A stretch of DNA of 64,000 nt from Eucalyptus grandis (GCF_016545825.1 NC_052620.1:11346001-11410000); one strand, 5' to 3'. Positions 24,901 to 39,763 are shown, counted from the stretch's first letter. The notes: a model not told the origin generated them from the letters alone. Translations and numbers: made by a program.

Positions 24901-27900
24901 CTCCGAATTGCAGTCAAGCCATGTGCGAAAATTAACTCTTGCATGAGATATATTTTTCCATGATCAATGGCTATGATTGTGCATGACTCATCGTGGGCCA
25001 TGATCAGCATAAGCATGTCCCTTAATTTGGGGCGGAAATTTGTGAGAAGCCTGGTTGTCAGGGCATTGATTTCTAAGTCAATTAGTGCTTTGTCCATGCC
25101 ACTACTTTGATATTCCATAAAATAAAGTGGAGTGTCAAATGGTCGCGACTTTGATACTCCAAAATGACAAGTAAAAATTACGCTCCAAATTACAGCCAAG
25201 TCAGTGTGCAAATATTAAGTCTTCCATGAGATATGTTTTGCGATGATCTTTATGCATTGAGCCAAATGAAATTTCACTAATGATTATATGTTTTATGGCA
25301 ACATAGACACGTGTCACACCACATGACACAACCACCTGAATTCTTTCTCAACCGTTGATGCTTAGAAATCACACTTTTTATTTTCTAAAATATTTTAGAG
25401 TTTCTATTATTAATTAAGATAAAAAATTATGTAAGGACTTATTATTTAATATGTATAATTAATATATAATGACCTCTTTATGTATGACATAGATAAGTGA
25501 GAGAATTTATAGATATTGCAAATCTTTTTCGAAACGTGTAAGGAAGAGACTTCATGTACATATAATATTTAGTCAGCAAAACTACCGCTTGCAAGGTCCA
25601 AAGCCCCTAGCAGAAGTGGGTAGACATGATTATGAATGGAAACTAAGTATAGAACGGAGACTTTAATATTAGCTTTGCAAACTGTGAAGAAACTTATTAA
25701 GAAAGTTCCGATTTTTTAGACGATTTCTTGAAGGGCTTTTCTTCCATTCCTTTTTGTTTTTTTTTTTTTTTGGCAGACAAGTCACAACAATAAGTATCAT
25801 TCATTCAATGAACGAGAAAATATCAACCATCGATGGAGTCTCAAATGGTCACGACTTTGATACTTCCAAATGACAAGTAAAAATTACACTCCGAATTGCA
25901 GTCAAGCCATGTGCGAAAATTAACTCTTGCATGAGATATATTTTTCCATGATCAATGGCTATGATTGTGCATGATTCATCGTGGGCCATGATCAGCATAA
26001 GCATGTCCCTTAATTTGGGGCGGAAATTTGTGAGAAGCCTGGTTGTCAGGGCGTTGATTTCTAAGTCAATTAGTGCTTTGTCCATGCCACTACTTTGATA
26101 TTCCATAAAATAAAGTGGAGTGTCAAATGGTCGCGACTTTGATACTCCAAAATGACAAGTAAAAATTACGCTCCAAATTACAGCCAAGTCAGTGTGCAAA
26201 TATTAAGTCGTCCATGAGATATGTTTTGCGATGATCTTTATGCATTGAGCCAAATGAAATTTCACTAATGATTATATGTTTTATGGCAACATAGACATGT
26301 GTCACACCACATGACACAACCACCTGAATTCTTTCTCAACCGTTGATGCATAGAAATCACACTTTTTTATTTGCTAAAATATTTTAGAGTTTCTATTATT
26401 AATTTAGATAAAAAATTATGTAAGTACTTATTATTTAATATGTATAATTAATATATAATGACCTCTTTATGTATGACATAGATAAGTGAGAGAATTTATA
26501 TATATTGCAAATCTTTTTCAAAACGTGTAAGGAAGAGACTTCATGTACATATAATATTTAGTCAGCAAAACTACCGCTTGCAAGGTCCAAAGCCCCAAGC
26601 AGAAGTGGGTAGACATGATTATGAATGGAAACTAAGTATAGAAAGGAGACTTGAATATTAGCTTTGCAAACTGTGAAGAAACTTATTTAGAAAGTTCCGA
26701 TTTTTTAGACGATTTCTTGAAGGGCTTTTCTTCCATTCCTTTTTTTTTTGGCAGACCAGTCACAACAATAGGTATCATTCATTCAATGAACGAGAAACTA
26801 TCAACCATCGATGGAGTCTCAAATGGTCAAGACTTTGATACTTCCAAATGACAAGTAAAAATTACACTCAATTGCAGTCAAGCCATGTGCGAAAATTAAC
26901 TCTTGCATGAGATATATTTTTCCATGATCAATGGCTATGATTGTGCATGATTCATCGTGGGCCATGATCAGCATAAGCATGTCCGTTAATTTGGGGCGGA
27001 AATTTGTGAGAAGCCTGGTTGACAGGGCGTTGATTTCTAAGTCAATTAGTGCTTTGTCCATGCCACTACTTTGATATTCCATAAAATAAAGTGGAGTGTC
27101 AAATGGTCGCGACTTTGATACTCAAAAATGACAAGTAAAAATTACGCTCCAAATTACAGCCAAGTCAGTGTGCAAATATTAAGTCTTCCATGAGATATGT
27201 TTTGCGATGATCTTTATGCATTGAGCCAAATGAAATTTCACTAATGATTATATGTTTGATGGCAACAGAGACAGGTGTCACACCACATGACACAACCACG
27301 TGAATTCTTTCTCAACCGTTGATGCATAGAAATCACACTTTTTATTTTCTAAAATATTTTAGAGTTTCTATTATTAATTAAGATAAAAAATTATGTAAGG
27401 ACTTATTATTTAATATGTATAATTAATATATAATGACCTCTTTATGTATGGCATAGATAAGTGAGAGAATTTATAGATATTGCAAATCTTTTTCAAAACG
27501 TGTAAGGAAGAGACTTCATGTACATATAATATTTAGTCAGCAAAACTACCGCTTGCAAGGGTCCAAAGCCCCAAGCAGAAGTGGGTAGACATGATTATGA
27601 ATGGAAACTAAGTATAGAAAGGAGACTTGAATATTAGCTTTGCAAACTCTGAAGAAACTTATTTAGAAAGTTCCGATTTTTTAGACGATTTCTTGAAGGG
27701 CTTTTCTTCCATTCCTTTTTTTTTTTGGCAGACCAGTGACAACAATAGGTATCATTCATTCAATGAACGAGAAACTATCAACCATCGATGGAGTCTCAAA
27801 TGGTCACGACTTTGATACTTCCAAATGACAAGTAAAAATTACACTCCGAATTGCAGTCAAGCCATGTGCGAAAATTAACTGTTGCATGAGATATATTTTT

Positions 27901-30723
27901 CCATGATCAATGGCTATGATTGTGCATGATTCATCGTGGGCCATGATCAGCATAAGCATGTCCCTTAATTTGGGGCGGAAATTTGTGAGAAGCCTGGTTG
28001 TCAGGGCGTTGATTTCTAAGTCAATTAGTGCTTTCTCCATGCCACTACTTTGATATTCCATAAAATAAAGTGGAGTGTCTAATGGTCGCGACTTTGATAC
28101 TCCAAAATGACAAGTAAAAATTACGCTCCAAATTACAGCCAAGTCAGTGTGCAAATATTAAGTCTTCCATGAGATATGTTTTGCGATGATCTTTATGCAT
28201 TGAGCCAAATGAAATTTCACTAATGATTATATGTTTTATGGCAACATAGACATGTGTCACACCACATGACACAACCACCTGAATTCTTTCTCAACCGTTG
28301 ATGCATAGAAATCACACTTTTTATTTGCTAAAATATTTTAGAGTTTCTATTATTAATTTAGATAAAAATTATGTAAGTACTTATTATTTAATATGTATAA
28401 TTAATATATAATGACCTCTTTATGTATGACATAGATAAGTGAGAGAATTTATATATATTGCAAATCTTTTCAAAACGTGTAAGGAAGAGACTTCATGTAC
28501 ATATAATATTTAGTCAGCAAAACTACCGCTTGCAAGGTCCAAAGCCCCAAGCAGAAGTGGGTAGACATGATTATGAATGGAAACTAAGTATAGAAAGGAG
28601 ACTTGAATATTAGCTTTGCAAACTGTGAAGAAACTTATTAAGAAAGTTCCGATTTTTTAGACGATTTCTTGAAGGGCTTTTCTTCCATTCCTTTTTTTTT
28701 TGGCAGACCAGTCACAACAATAGGTATCATTCATTCAATGAACGAGAAACTATCAACCATCGATGGAGTCTCAAATGGTCACGACTTTGATACTTCCAAA
28801 TGACAAGTAAAAATTACACTCCGAATTGCAGTCAAGCCATGTGCGAAAATTAACTCTTGCATGAGATATATTTTTCCATGATCAATGGCTATGATTGTGC
28901 ATGATTCATCGTGGGCCATGATCAGCATAAGCATGTCCCTTAATTTGGGGCGGAAATTTGTGAGAAGCCTGGTTGTCAGGGCGTTGATTTCTAAGTCAAT
29001 TAGTGCTTTGTCCATGCCACTACTTTGATATTCCATAAAATAAAGTGGAGTGTCAAATGGTCGCGACTTTGATACTCCCAAATGACAAGTAAAAATTACG
29101 CTCCAAATTGCAGCCAAGTGGTGTGCAAATATTAAGTCTTCCATGAGATATGTTTTGCGATGATCTTTATGCATTGAGCCAAATGAAATTTCACTAATGA
29201 TTATATGTTTTATGGCAACATAGACATGTGTCACACCACATGACACAACCACCTAAATTTTTTTCTCAACCGTTGATGCATAGAAATCACACTTTTTATT
29301 TTCTAAAATATTTTAGAGTTTCTATTATTAATTAAGATAAAAACTTATGTAAGTACTTATTATTTAATATGTATAATTAATATATAATGACCTCTTTATG
29401 TATGACATAGATAAGTGAGAGAATTTATATATATTGCAAATCTTTTCAAAACGTGTAAGGAAGAGACTTCATGTACATATAATATTTAGTCAGCAAAACT
29501 ACCGCTTGCAAGGTCCAAAGCCCCAAACAGAAGTGGGTAGACATGATTATGAATGGAAAGTAAGGATTGAAAGGGGACTTGAATATTAGCTTTGCGAACT
29601 GTGAAGAAACTTATTAAGAAAGTTCCGATTTTTTAGACGATTTCTTGAAGGGGTTTTCTTCCATTCCTTTTTTTTTTGGCAGACCAGTCACAACAATAGG
29701 TATCATTCATTCAATGAACGAGAAACTATCAACCATCGATGGAGTCTCAAATGGTCAAGACTTTGATACTTCCAAATGACAAGTAAAAATTACACTCCGA
29801 ATTGCAGTCAAGCCATGTGCGAAAACTAACACTTGCATGAGATATATTTTTCCATGATCAATGGCTATGATTGTGCATGATTCATCGTGGGCCATGATCA
29901 GCATAAGCATGTCCCTTAATTTGCGGCGGAAATTTGTGAGAAGCCTGGTTGTCAGGGCGTTGATTTCTAAGTCAATTAGTGCTTTGTCCATGCCACTACT
30001 TTGATATTCCATAAAATAAAGTGGAGTGTCAAATGGTCGCGACTTTGATACTCCAAAATGACAAGTAAAAATTACGCTCCAAATTGCAGCCAAGTCGGTG
30101 TGCAAATATTAAGTCTTCCATGAGATATGTTTTGCGATGATCTTTATGCATTGAGCCAAATGAAATTTCACTAATGATTATATGTTTTATGGCAACATAG
30201 ACATGTGTCACACCACATGACACAACCACCTGAATTCTTTCTCAACCGTTGATGCATAGAAATCACACTTTTTATTTTCTAAAATATTTTAGAGTTTCTA
30301 TTATTAATTAAGATAAAAAATTATGTAAGTACTTATTATTTAATATGTATAGTTAATCTATAATGACCTCTTTATGTATGACATAGATAAGTGAGAGAAT
30401 TTATATATATTGCAAATCTTTTTCAAAACGTGTAAGGAAGAGACTTCATGTACATATAATATTTAGTCAGCAAAACTACCGCTTGCAAGGTCGAAAGCCC
30501 CAAGCAGAAGTGGGTAGACATGATTATGAATGGAAAGTAAGGATTGAAAGGGGACTTGAATATTAGCTTTGCGAACTGTGAAGAAACTTATTAAGAAAGT
30601 TCCGATTTTTTAGACGATTTCTTGAAGTGGTTTTCTTCCATTCCTTTTTTTTTTGGCAGACCAGTCACAACAATAGGTATCATTCATTCAATGAACGAGA
30701 AACTATCAACCATCGATGGAGTC

Positions 30724-33700
30724 TCAAATGGTCACGACTTTGATACTTCCAAATGACAAGTAAAGATTACACTCCGGAATTGCAGTCAAGCCATGTGCGA
30801 AAATTAACTCTTGCATGAGATATATTTTTCCATGATCAATGGCTATGATTGTGCATGATTCATCGTGGGCCATGATCAGCATAAGCATGTCCCTTAATTT
30901 GGGGCGGAAATTTGTGAGAAGCCTGGTTGTCAGGGCGTTGATTTCTAAGTCAATTAGTGCTTTGTCCATGCCACTACTTTGATATTTCATAAAATAAAGT
31001 GGAGTGTCAAATGGTCGCGACTTTGATACTCCAAAATGAGAAGTAAAAATTACGCTCCAAATTACAGCCAAGTCATAGTGCAAATATTAAGTCTTCCATG
31101 AGATATGTTTTGCGATGATCTTTATGCATTGAGCCAAATGAAATTTCACTAATGATTAAATGTTTTATGGCAACATAGACATGTGTCACACCACATGACA
31201 CAACCACCTGAATTCTTTCTCAACCGTTGATGCATAGAAATCACACTTTTTATTTTCTAAAATATTTTAGAGTTTCTATTATTAATTAAGATAAAAAATT
31301 ATGGAAGTACTTATTATTTAATATGTATAATTAATATATAATGACCTCTTTATGTATGACATAGATAAGTGAGAGAATTTATATATATTGCAAATCTTTT
31401 TCAAAACGTGTATGGAAGAGACTGCATGTACATATAATATTTAGTCAGCAAAACTACCGCTTGCAAGGTTTCAAGGCCCCAAACAGAAGTGGGTAGACAT
31501 GATTATGAATGGAAAGTAAGGATTGAAAGGGGACTTGAATATTAGCTTTGCGAACTGTGAAGAAACTTATTAAGAAAGTTCCGATTTTTTAGACGATTTC
31601 TTGAAGTGGTTTTCTTCCATTCCTTTTTTTTTTTTGGCAGACCAGTCACAACAATAGGTATCATTCATTCAATGAACGAGAAACTATCAACCATCGATGG
31701 AGTCTCAAATGGTCAAGACTTTGATACTTCCAAATGACAAGTAAAAATTACACTCCGAATTGCAGTCAAGCCATGTGCGAAAACTAACTCTTGCATGAGA
31801 TATATTTTTCCATGATCAATGGCTATGATTGTGCATGATTCATCGTGGGCCATGATCAGCATAAGCATGTCCCTTAATTTGGGGCGGAAATTTGTGAGAA
31901 GCCTGGGTGTCAGGGCGTTGATTTCTAAGTCAATTAGTGCTTTGTCCATGCCATTACTTTGATATTCCAAAAAATAAAGTGGATTGTCAAATGGTCGCGA
32001 CTTTCATACTCCAAAATGAGAAGTAAAAATTACGCTCCAAATTATAGCCAAGTCAGTCTGCAAATATTAAGTCTTTCATGAGATATGTTTTGCGATGATC
32101 TTTATGCATTGAGCCAAATGAAATTTCAGTAATGATTATATGTTTTAAGGCAACATAGACATGTGTCACACCACATGACACAACCACCTGAATTCTTTCT
32201 CAACCGTTGATGCATAGCAATCACACTTTTTATTTTCTAAAATATTTTAGAGTTTCTATTATTAATTAAGATAAAAAATTATGTAAGGACTTATTATTTA
32301 ATATGTATAATTAATATATAATGACCTCTTTATGTATGACATAGATAAGTGAGAGAATTTATATATATTGCAAATCTTTTTCAAAACGTGTAAGGAAGAG
32401 ACTGCATGTACATATAATATTTAGTCAGCAAAACTACCGCTTGCAAGGTCCAAGGCCCCAAGCAGAAGTGGGTAGACATGATTATGAATGGAAAGTAAGG
32501 ATTGAAAGGGGACTTGAATATTAGCTTTGCTGAACTGTGAAGAAACTTATTAAGAAAGTTCCGATTTTTTAGACGATTTCTTGAATGGCTTTTCTTCCAT
32601 TCCTTTTTTTTTTTTTGGCAGACCAGTCACAACAATAGGTATCATTCATTCAATGAACAAGAAACTATCAACCATCGATGGAGTCTCAAATGGTCACGAC
32701 TTTGATACTTCCAAATGACAAGTAAAAATTACACTCCGAATTGTAGTCAAGCCATGTGCGAAAAATTAACTCTTGCATGAGATATATTTTTCCATGATCA
32801 ATGGCTATGATTGTGCATGATTCATCGTGGGCCATGATCAGCATAAGCATGTCCCTTAATTTGGGGCGGAAATTTGTGAGAAGCCTGGTTGTCAGGGCGT
32901 TGATTTCTAAGTCAATTAGTGCTTTGTCCATGCCACTACTTTGATATTTCATAAAATAAAGTGGAGTGTCAAATGGTCGCGACTTTGATACTCCAAAATG
33001 AGAAGTAAAAATTACGCTCCAAATTACAGCCAAGTCATTGTGCAAATATTAAGTCTTCCATGAGATATGTTTTGCGATGATCTTTATGCATTGAGCCAAA
33101 TGAAATTTCACTAATGATTATATGTTTTATGGCAACATAGACATGTGTGACACCACATGACACAACCACCTGAATTCTTTCTCAACCGTTGATGCATAGA
33201 AATCACACTTTTTATTTTCTAAAATATTTTAGAGTTTCTATTATTAATTAAGATAAAAAATTATGTAAGTACTTATTATTTAATATGTATAATTAATATA
33301 TAATGACCTCTTTATGTATGAGATAGATAAGTGAGAGAATTTATATATATTGCAAATCTTTTTCAAAACGTGTAAGGAAGAGACTTCATGTACATATAAT
33401 ATTTAGTCAGCAAAACTACCGCTTGCAAGGTCCAAAGCCCCAAGCAGAAGTGGGTAGACATGATTATGAATAGAAACTAAGAATAGAAAGGACACTTGAA
33501 TATTAGCTTTGCAAACTGTGAAGAAACTTATTAAGAAAGTTCCGATTTTTTAGACGATTTCTTGAAGGGCTTTTCTTCCATTCCTTTTTTTTTTGGCAGA
33601 CTATTCACAACAATAGGTATCATTCATTCAATGAACGAGAAACTATCAACCATCGATGGAGTCTCAAATGGTCACGACTTTGATACTTCCAAATGACAAG

Positions 33701-35977
33701 TAAAAATTACACTCCGAATTGCAGTCAAGCCATGTGCGAAAACTAACTCTTGCATGAGATATATTTTTCCATGATCAATGGCTATGATTGTGCATGATTC
33801 ATCGTGGGCCATGATCAGCATAAGCATATCCCTTAATTTGGGGCGGAAATTTGTGAGAGGTTTGGGTGTCGGGCGTTGATTTCTAAGTCAATTAGTGCTT
33901 TGTCCATGCCATTACTTTGATATTCCAAAAAATAAAGTGGATTGTCAAATGGTCGCGACTTTGATACTCCGAAATGAGAAGTAAAAATTACGCTCCAAAT
34001 TATAGCCAAGTCAGTGTGCAAATATTAAGTCTTTCATGAGATATGTTTTGCGATGATCTTTATGCATTGAGCCAAATGAAATTTCAGTAATGATTATATG
34101 TTTTCAGGCAACATAGACATGTGTGACACCACATGACACAACCACCTGAATTCTTTCTCAACCGTTGATGCATAGAAATCACACTTTTTATTTTCTAAAA
34201 TATTTTAGAGTTTCTATTATTAATTAAGATAAAAAATTATGTAAGTACTTATTATTTAATATGTATAATTAATATATAATGACCTCTTTATGTATGACAT
34301 AGATAAGTGAGAGAATTTATATATATTGCAAATCTTTTCAAAACGTGTAAGGAAGAGACTTCATGTACATATAATATTTAGTCAGCAAAACTACCGCTTG
34401 CAAGGTCCAAAGCCCCAACCAGAAGTGGGTAGACATGATTATGAATAGAAACTAAGTATAGAAAGGACACTTGAATATTAGCTTTGCAAACTGTGAAGAA
34501 ACTTATTAAGAAAGTTCCGATTTTTTAGACGATTTCTTGAAGGGCTTTTCTTCCATTCCTTTTTTTTTTTGGCAGACTAGTCACAACAATAGGTATCATT
34601 CATTCAATGAACGAGAAACTATCAACCATCGATGGAGTCTCAAATGGTCACGACTTTGATACTTCCAAATGACAAGTAAAAATTACACTCTGAATTGCAG
34701 TCAAGCCATGTGCGAAAATTAACTCTTGCATGAGATATATTTTTCCATGATCAATGGCTATGATTGTGCATGATTCATCGTGGGCCATGATCAGCATAAG
34801 CATGTCCCTTAATTTGGGGCGGAAATTTGTGAGAAGCCTGGTTGTCAGGGCGTTGATTTCTAAGTCAATTAGTGCTTTGTCCATGCCACTACTTTGATAT
34901 TTCATAAAATAAAGTGGAGTGTCAAATGGTCGCGACTTTGATACTCCGAAATGAGAAGTAAAAATTACGCTCCAAATTACAGCCAAGTCATTGTGCAAAT
35001 ATTAAGTCTTCCATGACATATGTTTTGCGATGATCTTTATGCATTGAGCCAAATGAAATTTCACTAATGATTATATGTTTTATGGCAACATAGACATGTG
35101 TCACACCACATGACACAACCACCTGAATTCTTTCTCAACCGTTGATGCAAAGAAATCACACTTTTTATTTTCTAAAATATTTTAGAGTTTCTATTATTAA
35201 TTAAGATAAAAAATTATGTAAGTACTTATTATTTAATATGTATAATTAATATATAATGACCTCTTTATGTATGACATAGATAAGTGAGAGAATTTATATA
35301 TATTGCAAATCTTTTTCAAAACGTGTATGGAAGAGACTGCATGTACATATAATATTTAGTCAGCAAAACTACCGCTTGCAAGGTTTCAAGGCCCCAAACA
35401 GAAGTGGGTAGACATGATTATGAATGGAAAGTAAGGATTGAAAGGGGACTTGAATATTAGCTTTGCGAACTGTCAAGAAACTTATTAAGAAAGTTCCGAT
35501 TTTTTAGACGATTTCTTGAAGGGTTTTTCTTCCATTCCTTTTTTTTTTTGGCAGACCAGTCACAACAATAGCTATCATTCATTCAATGAACGAGAAACTA
35601 TCAACCATTGATGGAGTCTCAAATGGTAACGACTTTGATACTTCCAAATGACAAGTAAAAATTACACTCCGAATTGCAGTCAAGCCATGTGCGAAAACTA
35701 ACTCTTGCATGAGATATATTTTTCCATGATCAATGGCTATGATTGTGCATGATTCATCGTGGGCCATGATCAGCATAAGCATGTCCCTTAATTTGGGGCG
35801 GAAATTTGTGAGAAGCCTGGTTGTCAGGGCGTTGATTTCTAAGTCAATTAGTGCTTTGTCCATGCCACTACTTTGATATTCCATAAAATAAAGTGGAGTG
35901 TCAAATGGTCGCGACTTTGATACTCCAAAATGAGAAGTAAAAATTACGCTCCAAATTACAGCCAAGTCATTGTGCAA
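30724..35977. repeat. Higher-order dimer block in the left array
   Basis: The variant GATATTTCATAAAAT occurs at about 30981, 32942 and 34897, and the alternative GATATTCCAAAAAAT in the monomers between (about 31960 and 33920). The unit that repeats is therefore about 1.96 kb, two monomers. A further linked variant is TATAGCCAAGTCAG near 32042 and 34000. Confidence 0.75.
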
Positions 35978-36308
35978 ATATTAAGTCTTCCATGACATAT
36001 GTTTTGCGATGATCTTTATGCATTGAGCCAAATGAAATTTCACTAATGATTATATGTTTTATGGCAACATAGACATGTGTCACACCACATGACACAACCA
36101 CCTGAATTCTTTCTCAACCGTTGATGCATAGAAATCACACTTTTTATTTTCTAAAATATTTTAGAGTTTCTATTATTAATTAAGATAAAAAATTATGTAA
36201 GTACTTATTATTTAATATGTATAATTAATATATAATGACCTCTTTATGTATGACATAGATAAGTGAGAGAATTTATATATATTGCAAATCTTTTTCAAAA
36301 CGTGTATG

Positions 36309-36313
36309 GAAGA
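36309..36313 (+). repeat. 5-bp target-site duplication, left
   Basis: GAAGA directly before the LTR terminus, matching 47637-47641. In an uninterrupted monomer this place reads GGAAGAGACT, so the empty site is restored by removing the element and one GAAGA. Confidence 0.97.
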
Positions 36314-39300
36314 TGTCACGCCCCGATCCTCGGACGCGCGCACATCCTTCTACTTGGTCGATTTTATAATGCGATATCCCAGGACTATGTATCGCCGACC
36401 CTTTCTTTTTATTAAGCACATGCGGAAGCAGTTATAAATCCCCAGACAATAAAACAATGGGATAGGAAAGCAGGCCATAATTTTCATATTGAAATTCACA
36501 ACCACACTTTCATTAACAGCACAACTCATAGTATATTTACAATACTAATCACAACATACTTGTCTCACACCTATCTATACTAAGACAGGGTTCACAAAAG
36601 GGATGGGATCTCAATCTACATCCAGGTTATATTCAAGATCTCTCTCTGGATCTTCTTCTTCTTCAAAAGTCTTTCTCCCCTTCAGGTTCCCCTTCCTTAG
36701 CTTCTCCTCAGGGTCCTGAAATGGTTATTCAATAACCAATGAGACCACGTCTCAGCGAGTCCTACCCACTAAGACTCGATTAATAAACTAATACGCCATA
36801 CGGTTGCCTAAGCACCACACGAGTCAGAGGACTTACCTTAGCCTCAGTTCCAACCTGCAATTCAAGGTTAAACACAGATATTCAAACAATTCACGACATC
36901 CGATCAAGCATTGATCAATCGACTAAGTCGATTACATGTCAGCCAGACCCTTTCTAGGTCATTCCCACTCATACCACGCTTTCTCAGTGGTGTACTCATT
37001 CACCAAATCACATGTGTTTCTCGGGCGTCGTTTTCGCCAATGACATACCGATCACCGACACCGTGCATTCTTTAAGGCGCCGTTTTCACCAGTGATAACC
37101 TTGATCACCGAACCACGTGTCCTTTCAAGGGCGTCGTTTTCGCCAAGGTGACATCGGCTATAGACAACATCGTGCGTTCTTTAAGGCGCCGTTTTCACCA
37201 GTGATATTCCCATAATCACCGAACCACGTTTGTCTATAAGTCATTCACGTGCGTTCTTTAAGGCGCCGTTTTGGTGATACTTCCCATCACCGAACCACGT
37301 ATGTCCAATCATATAACGATTGGTCTCAACCAATAATGTTCTCAGTTAGCTCTCACCATTCTCCCTACTATATAGCCCATCAACGTCCGGCGCTATATAT
37401 CCATACTCAGCCATCCATCAATCAAATATTCAATAACAAACAATTTAGGACAATTCCTAAAATTCCACAATAAATTCAATTCCACACAACGTAGAGCTCA
37501 AATAAATAAACGGTCTGTACCACGACAATCGGCACGAAATTCCGGTCACCGGCCATCCCGGTTGAATTTCCGGAAAAATAATTAATTAAATAAATAAATT
37601 TCGAAAATAAATAAATAAACATAAAAAATCCAATTTAGGCCCATATTGCCTGATTGGAGCCAAACGGGTCGGGAAAATCCCGAGATACATTCAATAAATA
37701 ACCAAACATTTCTACTTGCTAATAGCTAGGTCTAACCACCTAACATGCATCCTCAAGTCACTAATTTAATTGTTCTAACCTAATCTAACCACCTAAGTGC
37801 ATGTAATTAAATCTAACCAACCTTAAGACATAATTAGCAAACTAATAAAGCATTAGTGAGTAAAACTCACTTGGTAAAGCGAAGATCGAAACCGCGACGG
37901 CGGCCGAATTCCAAAATTTCGGCGGCGACGATAGACACTCGAGCCGGGCCTACAAGCCTCGCAAGCCCACAACAAAAGCTGGCCTTGGGCTGACTTGCTT
38001 CACGGGCCCAAGACGGGCTGAACTTGCTGGGCCTCGCTGAAATACAAATGATGTTGGACTCGACACTCGGGCTGAGATGGGCTTGAAACAAAACTGAACT
38101 AGGCTTCGAGATATGGGCTGGACTTCAATTGCTTTGCTGGAAATTGGGCTTGGCCAATTAATTCACGTGGACTGGGCTGGGCTGCAGCTGAAGTAATTCG
38201 ACTGGGCTTGAAATGGCCCTCAGCTGGACTGAACTTTACTGGGCCCAAATGATTGAAAGTGTTGGGCTAAGGGCACGCCGCTGGAGAAGACCGAAGACTG
38301 TTGGAGCTGGTGTCACGCGTGGGCTGGGCTGCTACGGCTGGCCCACGAACTGGAGAAGCAGCTGCTGGGCCGAAGTTGTTTCGGTGGACTTGTGACTGGG
38401 CTGCTCACACGAATTGAAGAAGACGCGGTGAAGAACGGAGCTGCTTCGTTCGGCGCTGTACGCAGGAAGAGGGGATGCCTGGCAGAGGCGTGGGCTTGCT
38501 GGTGGCTCGTGGGATGGAGATGCGGAGTCAACAGAGGAGCTTCTGCTGGCTCGTTTGTTGACCGGCGTGCAGACGTCCCGCAGAAGCTGAGCACGGAGAT
38601 GGAATCAACGAACGGGAAGCACCTTTGCTGGCGTGAGATGGGGAAGACCGAGAAGTGGGCTGGCGCTATCAAGCGGTAGCAAACGGACTGGATTTCTTCG
38701 GTTGATTCGCTGGACTGAAGACGTGAACACGAATTTGCTGCTGGACGCGCGGAGAAGCTGAGTGGGTCGACGATGGGGGCTTCGTGCATGGGTTGTTGAC
38801 CGAAGGAGCTTCTTTCGGTGGCTGATGGCTTCAACGTGGCAGCTGCAGCGGTCTTCTTTGATCTTCAGAGCTGGACTACGCGCGAAGGAGCTGCGGTCAA
38901 CAAGATGGAGAGCTGGGCTTCGGAGGAGGACTTCGAGCGTTGAAGATGGAAGCAGCTTCGTCTGAGTTGCGACAGACGCACGGCAGCTAGCACACGGTCT
39001 TCCTCTTCGCTGAACGTTGACTGGAGATGAGGAGGAACGGACGAGTGGCGCGGCTGCTTCGTGGGATGTGGGCTGAGCGAATCAGTGAGGGCTTCGCTCG
39101 GTGGCTTTGCCGGGTCAACCAAGTGGTGTCGCTTGAAGACTTCTACTGAAGATTGACTGTGGGAAACCAAGCATAGTGGAGCAGGTTGGTGCGCAGAGGA
39201 GAACTCGGTGGGTCGGCTGAATGGGGAATTCGGTGGTGTTGAGTGCGAGTAAAAGAAACAGCAAGGTGGTAGAGGGATAGAGGAGAGAGGACGGAGCTGT

Positions 39301-39763
39301 TTCGGTCTGGATCGATGGAAAGGAAAGAGAATAGAGGAAAGTAGAAATAGAAGAGATAAGAACGAGAGAAGTGCCGTGGAGATGAAGTCGGCGAGACTTG
39401 CTGGAGAAGCCGAATGAGAGGGAGTCAAGTCAAAACAAAATATCTCATTCATGATTAACAAACCATAAAAGTCTTTAGCCCAACCAATGGAGAATTTGCT
39501 CCAATTTCACCCCAAATTAAATCATTTTGTTGAAGATAATTATGCCCATTTTCAGCCAACATTTCCAATGGGTCACTCAAGGGGCCAATTTCTCCACAAT
39601 TCCACACCAAATGAAGTCAATTTGAGGACCGAACTGCGGTAGTCCATCATCCCTACGAATTTGCACCATCTCCTCACCATTTACTTAAATTTGGTGACCC
39701 AAAATTCCTCTAATAATGCCCATTTCATATATTCCGGACGGGGCCGAAATTCGGGATGTCACA
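36314..39763 (-). repeat. LTR (3' LTR in element sense)
   Basis: About 3,450 bp. On the - strand it starts TGTGACATCCCG and ends GGGGCGTGACA, a common gypsy LTR style. An AATAAA polyadenylation signal lies at 36408-36413 on the - strand, about 95 bp from the LTR end. It contains a GC-rich section (about 37880-39300) and a cluster of short repeats at 37022-37310. Long open frames in the GC-rich part are repeated in the other LTR and are Ser/Pro-rich without family resemblance. I do not call them genes. Confidence 0.95.
37022..37310. repeat. Short-repeat cluster in the LTR
   Basis: Five units of roughly 53-80 bp built on GGCGCCGTTTTCACC or GGCGTCGTTTTCGCC, each followed at a distance by a GTGAT/ATCACCGAACCACGT block. 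The same cluster lies at about 44882-45170 in the other LTR. One unit is shorter here (CGTTTTGGTGAT) than there (CGTTTTCGCCAGTGAT). Confidence 0.85.

Larger units (their letters stand above)
17381..36313. repeat. Satellite array, left block (about 19 monomers of ~980 bp)
   Basis: A head-to-tail tandem repeat in one orientation. A landmark CTTTATGCATTGAGCC (or its variant) occurs at about 17387, 18368, 19348, 20338, 21322, 22305, 23289, 24269, 25248, 26236, 27212, 28191, 29165, 30142, 31120, 32100, 33082, 34058, 35035 and 36013, a spacing of 974-990 bp. Each monomer has an AT-rich part, a unique middle part, a poly-T of variable length preceded by TTCCATTCC, and a right part with an internal duplication. 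The left edge falls at about 17381, inside the monomer, where similarity starts abruptly. The first two monomers differ most from the rest. The block ends at 36313 only because an LTR element inserted there. Confidence 0.97.

Noticed and set aside
28779..29252. 157-158 codon open frames in some satellite monomers
   Set aside because: They start with GTG and exist only where small indels fuse two frames. There is no ATG at that start and no similar frame in most monomers.
38313..38834. Open frame of about 173 codons on the - strand in the LTR, with a copy at 46186-46707
   Set aside because: It begins with TTG, has biased composition and is overlapped by + strand frames. It is better explained by high GC content than by a gene.
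38865..39461. Open frame of about 195 codons on the - strand in the LTR, with a copy at 46738-47334
   Set aside because: It is Ser/Pro-rich, lies in GC-rich LTR sequence and has no family resemblance. Other long frames overlap it in other phases, and its repetition only reflects the second LTR.
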